The translations under genes and the position numbers were made by a program. Positions 60,302 to 64,000 of a stretch of DNA of 64,000 nt are shown here, one piece after another. Each line of letters starts with the position of its first letter. The first letter of the stretch is position 1. Below the pieces are notes generated by a model. The model saw nothing but the letters and a program-made list of their open reading frames with translations, ran no database searches and had not been told where the DNA came from. The stretch is from Muricauda sp. SCSIO 65647 (GTDB taxonomy: Bacteria; Bacteroidota; Bacteroidia; Flavobacteriales; Flavobacteriaceae), in contig NZ_CP091037.1 in the NCBI RefSeq assembly GCF_021534965.1, positions 3,293,501-3,357,500 of the forward strand. The letters run 5' to 3'.

Positions 60302-60313
60302 CAGATTAATCTG
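60302..60313. other. 12-base perfect palindrome
   Basis: CAGATTAATCTG lies 13 bases before the ATG of the sterol-desaturase-like gene and is followed by a T-rich run. Possible operator or weak terminator stem of parC. Confidence 0.3.
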
Positions 60314-60326
60314 CTAATTTTTTTTT

Positions 60327-61271
60327 ATGGAATTCACCAACCCACTGGTGTACGGTGTTCCCGTTTTTATCGCTTTTATTTTACTTGAGTTAACCTACAG
60401 CAAGACCCATGGTGATGACCATATTTATGAGTGGAAAGACCTGGCAGCTAGTGGCTTCATGGGAATTGGATCTGCACTTTTAGGTCCGCTTTTCAAAGTA
60501 ATCTTTGCTATTGTTCTTTTTGAGCTGGTTTACGAAACGTTCAATCCTATGGTCGATGGTACACGAACCAATCTTTTAGGTTACGAATCTTTTGGATATG
60601 CTTGGTACGTGTGGCTGTTGTGCCAGTTGGCCGATGATTTCACATACTACTGGTTTCATCGCGCAAACCATAAGGTGCGTATCTTGTGGGCCGCCCATAT
60701 TGTTCATCACTCTTCCGACAATTATAATTTGGGTACTGCAGTGCGCAATGGTTGGTTTACCATTCTTTACAAACCCTTATTTTATATGTGGTTGCCCGCT
60801 ATCGGTTTTCCGCCTGAAATGGTGGTGGTGTGCTTGGGCATTGAGGCACTATGGCAATTTCAACTGCATTCTGTTTACATACCGAAGCTCGGTGTTTTGG
60901 AAAAGATCTTTAACACGCACACCATGCACCAAGTACACCATGCACAGAATGTGGAATATCTGGACAAGAACCATGGCGGATTCTTGAATGTTTTTGATAA
61001 ACTATTTGGCACTTGGAAGGAACTTGACGATGAAATAGATGTGGAGTATGGGGTCATTCATTCGCCCGGTTCCTATAACCCATTGGTTATTCTAACCCAT
61101 GAGTTCAAGGATATTTGGAGAGACGTCAAAAAGACAAAAACACTATCGCATAAATTGATGTATGTTTTTGGTCCACCAGGGTGGAGCCATGACAAAAGCA
61201 CGTTGACCGTCAAGCAACAACAAGACTTGTTTGAAAAACAAAAGCGGGAAAATTTCAAATCGACTGCGTAA
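60327..61271 (+). CDS. Sterol desaturase / fatty acid hydroxylase family protein
   Basis: 314 residues with four to five membrane helices. The histidine clusters of the di-iron family are visible: WFHRANHKVRILWAAHIVHHSSDNYN and HTMHQVHHAQNVEYLDKNHGG. These bind two irons for O2-dependent hydroxylation or desaturation of lipid chains in the membrane. Bacteroidota use such enzymes on fatty acids, carotenoids or sphingolipid-like lipids; the actual substrate is not clear. Follows parC by 56 bases. Confidence 0.9.
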   Translation: MEFTNPLVYGVPVFIAFILLELTYSKTHGDDHIYEWKDLAASGFMGIGSALLGPLFKVIFAIVLFELVYETFNPMVDGTRTNLLGYESFGYAWYVWLLCQLADDFTYYWFHRANHKVRILWAAHIVHHSSDNYNLGTAVRNGWFTILYKPLFYMWLPAIGFPPEMVVVCLGIEALWQFQLHSVYIPKLGVLEKIFNTHTMHQVHHAQNVEYLDKNHGGFLNVFDKLFGTWKELDDEIDVEYGVIHSPGSYNPLVILTHEFKDIWRDVKKTKTLSHKLMYVFGPPGWSHDKSTLTVKQQQDLFEKQKRENFKSTA

Positions 61272-61312
61272 CCCCTTTATCGATTAGGTAAACCGGACAA
61301 TATCCATAGCCC

Positions 61313-62128
61313 TTAAGAAATATCGGTTTTTTCTTCAACGAACTCTTGCTTCTTCCGTAGTTTCATGTTCAAAAACTCGACCAGCAAAGAAAAGGCAATG
61401 GCAAAGTAGAGATACCCTTTTGGTATCGCGCCTATTTCTTGGTCAAAGATTTTCGCATGGCTAAGGTGCGCGGCTTCGGCTATCAACATGAATCCGATAA
61501 GGATTAAAAAAGCAAGTGCCAATAGCTGCATCGATGGATGCTTGTTGATGAATTTTCGAATACCATTTGCGAAAACCATCATGATGATGATTGAAATAAC
61601 CACTGCGATGATCATTAGCACCAAGGCGTCTTGAGGTTTGTTGCCAATACCGTTGGTCATGCCAACGGCCGTTAAGATTGAATCGATTGAAAAGATAAAA
61701 TCGATAATGATGATTTGAACGATGGCTTTTGAAAGTGTATTGATTTTCTTCGCTTTGATTTGATCTTCATCGTGTTCGGGCAGTTCTACTTTTTCATGTA
61801 TCTCAGAAGTGCTTTTGTAGATGAGGAACAGTCCGCCCAAGAATAGAATCACGGCTTGACCGCTCAAGCCGACATACAGCCATGAGGTCTTCACATAATA
61901 GAACGGATTGCTTAAACCGATTAAGAATGACACCGCGAACAACAATATGATACGTTGTGCCATGGCCAATAAGAGCCCTATGTTCGTTGCCTTTCGTTGT
62001 TGTTTTGGAGGAAGTTTATTGGCGGCAATCGATATGAACACAATATTGTCAATGCCCAGAACGATTTCAAGAAATGTCAACGTGATCAGCGCTACCCAAG
62101 CGTCAGGACTGGCTAGGATTTCAAACAT
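61313..62128 (-). CDS. TerC family integral membrane protein
   Basis: 271 residues with seven to eight helices. The family motifs are WVALITLTFLEIVLGIDNIVF and VQIIIIDFIFSIDSILTAVGM, each with acidic residues inside helices, plus an acidic/His loop (LPEHDEDQIKAKK). TerC proteins have been linked to tellurite resistance, metal (manganese, calcium) homeostasis and membrane protein metalation. Here it is two bases from the stop of a small lipoprotein gene, same strand. Confidence 0.92.
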   Translation of the reverse strand: MFEILASPDAWVALITLTFLEIVLGIDNIVFISIAANKLPPKQQRKATNIGLLLAMAQRIILLFAVSFLIGLSNPFYYVKTSWLYVGLSGQAVILFLGGLFLIYKSTSEIHEKVELPEHDEDQIKAKKINTLSKAIVQIIIIDFIFSIDSILTAVGMTNGIGNKPQDALVLMIIAVVISIIIMMVFANGIRKFINKHPSMQLLALAFLILIGFMLIAEAAHLSHAKIFDQEIGAIPKGYLYFAIAFSLLVEFLNMKLRKKQEFVEEKTDIS

Positions 62129-62130
62129 GG

Positions 62131-62505
62131 TCAGTGTGTTTTTATGGCTTCGCCTTTAAATTTTCGTTTATCGCCAATAGCGTTGTATTCAAAGGTATAA
62201 GAACTATCTGAAGTAGTCAAGATTTTAATATGGATGGATTTCTCTTCCAATTGGTTTTTAGGATTCAACTTTTTCAGCACATACTCACAATCATTGATCC
62301 ATCGAACAGAGGAGGTGTCTTTCTTTTCCTCAAACGCTTCAATCTCAATATGTTCCAATCGGGTGAAAATGGTCGTTTTCTCTAGCCCATCGATTGTAGT
62401 GGTAAAAGTGAAAGTACCGATTTTAAATGCTTCGCAATTTCGCTCGGGTGCGGGTTGGCAGCAAACCAACAGTAGAATAATCGACAAAGACAGAAATCTG
62501 TACAT
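62131..62505 (-). CDS. Small lipoprotein of unknown function
   Basis: 124 residues. Signal MYRFLSLSIILLLVCC with a lipobox cysteine at about 15-16, then a beta-rich domain (FKIGTFTFTTTIDGLEKTTIFTR, SSVRWINDCEYVLKKLNPKN, HIKILTTSDSSYTFEYNAIG). Flavobacterial homologues are, from memory, sometimes misnamed DNA topoisomerase IV, perhaps from genomic neighbourhood; nothing here supports that. Probably an outer-membrane lipoprotein. Co-directional with TerC. Confidence 0.75.
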   Translation of the reverse strand: MYRFLSLSIILLLVCCQPAPERNCEAFKIGTFTFTTTIDGLEKTTIFTRLEHIEIEAFEEKKDTSSVRWINDCEYVLKKLNPKNQLEEKSIHIKILTTSDSSYTFEYNAIGDKRKFKGEAIKTH

Positions 62506-62551
62506 AGCTGCAAATTAAATACAATAAAAGGTTCTGGATAATGTTGTGCCC

Positions 62552-62917
62552 TTATTTTTTTGGCTCAAATGACTCGAAAGTGCCATCGTTGTAAAAAACA
62601 ACAATTTTTGTGGGCCTTTTTTCGGTGTCTGCAAGGGTAATTTTGTTGGAGGGGGTAGATGTTGATGTTTTAGGATTAGCGTTCTCTTTAGGAGTTGGGT
62701 CGGGGAAACCGCCTTTTCCATTCAATAGCCAATAGAGATTTACCTCAGGAAAAGTTTTGATGACTTTCATGACAAAGTCCAAGCTAGGGCGGTTCCTTCC
62801 ATTCAATAAATGGGAGACGCTCGAACGCTGTACCCCAATCTTATCTGCAAATGTGGAAGGAGATAGTTCGTAATGCCCGATTATGGTTTTGAGCCGTGCC
62901 ACAAAGCTATCATTCAC
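62552..62917 (-). CDS. XRE-family transcriptional regulator
   Basis: 121 residues from GTG 62917 (an in-frame stop lies six codons upstream and no ATG fits). Helix-turn-helix of the Cro/CI type at about 17-60: SPSTFADKIGVQRSSVSHLLNGRNRPSLDFVMKVI; then YWLLNGKGGFP, a Pro/Ser/Thr-rich linker and a short C-terminal beta segment (KIVVFYNDGTFESFEPKK). Chromosomal, no phage genes nearby. The AT-rich inverted repeat at 62983-63017 just upstream is a candidate operator. Confidence 0.85.
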   Translation of the reverse strand: MNDSFVARLKTIIGHYELSPSTFADKIGVQRSSVSHLLNGRNRPSLDFVMKVIKTFPEVNLYWLLNGKGGFPDPTPKENANPKTSTSTPSNKITLADTEKRPTKIVVFYNDGTFESFEPKK

Positions 62918-62982
62918 AATGGTAAATTTTTATAATGCGAAATTAATCAAATCTGTAAAAACAAAAACATCACAATAAGTGA

Positions 62983-63017
62983 ATATGAACAATATTTATT
63001 AAACTATATGTTCATAT
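62983..63017. promoter_or_regulatory. Spaced inverted repeat upstream of the XRE gene
   Basis: ATATGAACA (62983-62991) and TGTTCATAT (63009-63017) are exact inverted copies, about 26 bases between centres. The surrounding 62918-63112 is very AT-rich. Possible autoregulatory site of the XRE protein. Confidence 0.4.
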
Positions 63018-63112
63018 ATTAAAATATAAATGTATGATTAAAAATATGTTACGATAAAGTGATATTTGTTTGCCAAAAACCCGTTTACACTTGTAACATA
63101 TCCTGATCTAAG

Positions 63113-63229
63113 ATGGCTTTTTTCATGAATATTTGGTTGACAACTGTAAATTTCATGGTTCTGGGAATCTACTTTTTGTTGTATTTCCACTACATGAAAC
63201 GTTTATGGAACGACAACACAAAAAAATAA
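63113..63229 (+). CDS. Possible small membrane protein (38 aa)
   Basis: ATG 63113 to TAA 63229. The frame begins MAFFMNIWLT, has a membrane helix VNFMVLGIYFLLYFHYM and ends in a basic, polar KRLWNDNTKK, obeying the positive-inside rule. It is in the 430-base gap between the XRE and Lrp genes. No recognised family; composition is the only evidence. Confidence 0.4.
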   Translation: MAFFMNIWLTTVNFMVLGIYFLLYFHYMKRLWNDNTKK

Positions 63230-63253
63230 CTTCAACGATCAGCCATTTAGCGC

Positions 63254-63261
63254 TATATTTG
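63254..63261 (+). promoter_or_regulatory. -7 element upstream of the Lrp-like gene
   Basis: TATATTTG matches TAnnTTTG; no good -33 TTG. The leader to ATG 63348 would be about 80 bases. Confidence 0.4.
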
Positions 63262-63347
63262 TGATTTACTTGTATTATTTTTAAAAAAATACTGTTTCTG
63301 TTAAGTTTAATTTCTTAATTTACTATTTTCGTTGAAAATTTTATGGT

Positions 63348-63827
63348 ATGGGCAAAGTGAAACTAGATGAAATAGATCATCAGATTCTGGACATGTTGAT
63401 AGACAACACCAGAACACCATTTACAGACATTGCAAAAAAGCTTTTGATTTCTGCTGGAACTGTGCATGTTCGGGTCAAAAAAATGGAAGAGGCCGGTATA
63501 ATCAAAGGATCGTCTCTGACCTTAGATTATGTGAAACTCGGTTATGCTTTCATTGCATACGTGGGTATTTTTTTGGAAAAGACCCATCAAACCAAGTTTG
63601 TGCTTGAGCGGCTTACCCAAATACCTTATGTTACGGTTGCCCATATTACCACCGGAAAATTCAATATTTTCTGCAAAATTAGGGCAAGGGATACCACCCA
63701 TGCCAAAAACATCATCTTCAAAATAGATGATATTGATGGTATCAGCCGTACTGAAACCATGATTTCGTTAGAAGAAAGTATCAACGACAAGAAACGATTG
63801 ATGCATACCATTTTCAACGAGATTTGA
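63348..63827 (+). CDS. Lrp/AsnC family transcriptional regulator
   Basis: 159 residues. N-terminal HTH (KLDEIDHQILDMLIDNTRTPFTDIAKKLLISAGTVHVRVKKMEEAGII) and C-terminal RAM/AsnC effector domain (AYVGIFLEKTHQTKFVLERL, VTVAHITTGKFNIFCKIRARD). Such regulators form octamers and sense amino acids or related metabolites. ATG 63348 is chosen by alignment with the KLDEIDxxIL start. A DinB-like gene follows four bases after the stop and may be its co-transcribed partner. Confidence 0.92.
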   Translation: MGKVKLDEIDHQILDMLIDNTRTPFTDIAKKLLISAGTVHVRVKKMEEAGIIKGSSLTLDYVKLGYAFIAYVGIFLEKTHQTKFVLERLTQIPYVTVAHITTGKFNIFCKIRARDTTHAKNIIFKIDDIDGISRTETMISLEESINDKKRLMHTIFNEI

Positions 63828-63831
63828 TTGA

Positions 63832-64000
63832 ATGGTATATCCTTCCGATTTAGCTAAAAGCGAGTATCATTCCTTTTATGGGCCCTATATAAAGGCTTTG
63901 GGCCAGGTTGATTTAATGAAGGAATTGGTGAACGGGAAACAGGAGTTTGCCGATACCCTTCAAAGCATCGCTCTGGAAAAACTCTCTTATAGGTATGAAG
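63832..64000 (+). CDS. DinB-like protein, 5' part only
   Basis: Open frame from ATG 63832 to the window edge, 56 codons: starts MVYPSDLAKSEYHSFYGPYI and continues with a helical stretch ending LEKLSYRYE. The YPSxLxxxEYHxFYxPYI opening resembles DinB/YfiT-superfamily four-helix proteins, some of which use bacillithiol-type thiols or bind metals. Cut by the window end, so the family call is tentative. Confidence 0.6.
   Translation, partial: MVYPSDLAKSEYHSFYGPYIKALGQVDLMKELVNGKQEFADTLQSIALEKLSYRYE

Overview
The window looks like a chromosomal segment of a marine-type Flavobacteriaceae bacterium (Bacteroidota). This rests on protein families (YfhO, DUF4834, DUF5916, DUF6146, TIGR02757, a TonB receptor with a carboxypeptidase-like N-terminal domain), on many starts without a Shine-Dalgarno sequence, and on repeated TAnnTTTG promoter elements. 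Base composition is moderate and genes are dense. I saw no rRNA, tRNA, CRISPR array, phage or intact insertion sequence.

Layout. 0-7.8 kb: a GNAT-like protein and an outer-membrane protein on the minus strand, then a plus-strand DUF4834-YfhO-glycosyltransferase-flippase operon for surface polysaccharide. 7.9-12.4 kb: a secreted arginine-rich repeat protein, a repeat-rich spacer and uvrA. 12.6-17.5 kb: a sigma factor with a small downstream ORF, an endonuclease III without its iron-sulfur cysteines, bcp, a 485-residue protein of unknown function and a PhnP-like metallo-hydrolase. 17.5-24.6 kb (minus): esterase, heptamer-repeat array, small membrane protein, a dihydroorotase homologue lacking metal ligands, a BatA-like VWA protein, glycosyltransferase 2, a membrane protein and an SGNH hydrolase. 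24.7-30.3 kb: NagX-like acyltransferase, GH20-like hydrolase, a secreted unknown, an S10 peptidase and a Tat-exported Gfo/Idh/MocA oxidoreductase. 30.3-33.4 kb: TIGR02757, LolD-like ATPase, msrA, folE and a small membrane protein.

The most notable region is 33.4-39.9 kb. A perfect 10-1-10 palindrome (7-1-7 Fur/Zur-type core) lies between a leftward merC-like plus second folE pair (the folE frameshifted at an A6 run) and a rightward set: ABC ATPase, ABC permease with a 75-residue loop containing 27 histidines, two tandem DUF3299-like exported proteins with an SCFFCG motif, a Fur-family regulator and a purple-acid-phosphatase-like enzyme. I read this as a zinc-limitation cassette controlled by its own Zur-like repressor.

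39.9-44.6 kb is a mosaic: gamma-glutamyltransferase and a DUF5916 protein separated by gene relics (a Tat signal peptide stub, an ABC ATPase cut at its P-loop, an orphan C-terminal fragment). 44.6-48.3 kb is a TonB receptor plus acidic lipoprotein flanked by two small His/Cys proteins, probably a metal-related uptake unit. 48.4-54.5 kb: DUF6787-like, DUF6146 and DUF937 proteins, serA, serC, heptamer repeats, a LuxC-like acyl-CoA reductase whose 3' end lies inside the repeat array, and a ferredoxin. 54.5-64 kb: ychF, parE, parC, a sterol-desaturase-like protein, TerC, a small lipoprotein, an XRE regulator, an Lrp/AsnC regulator and the start of a DinB-like gene cut by the window edge.
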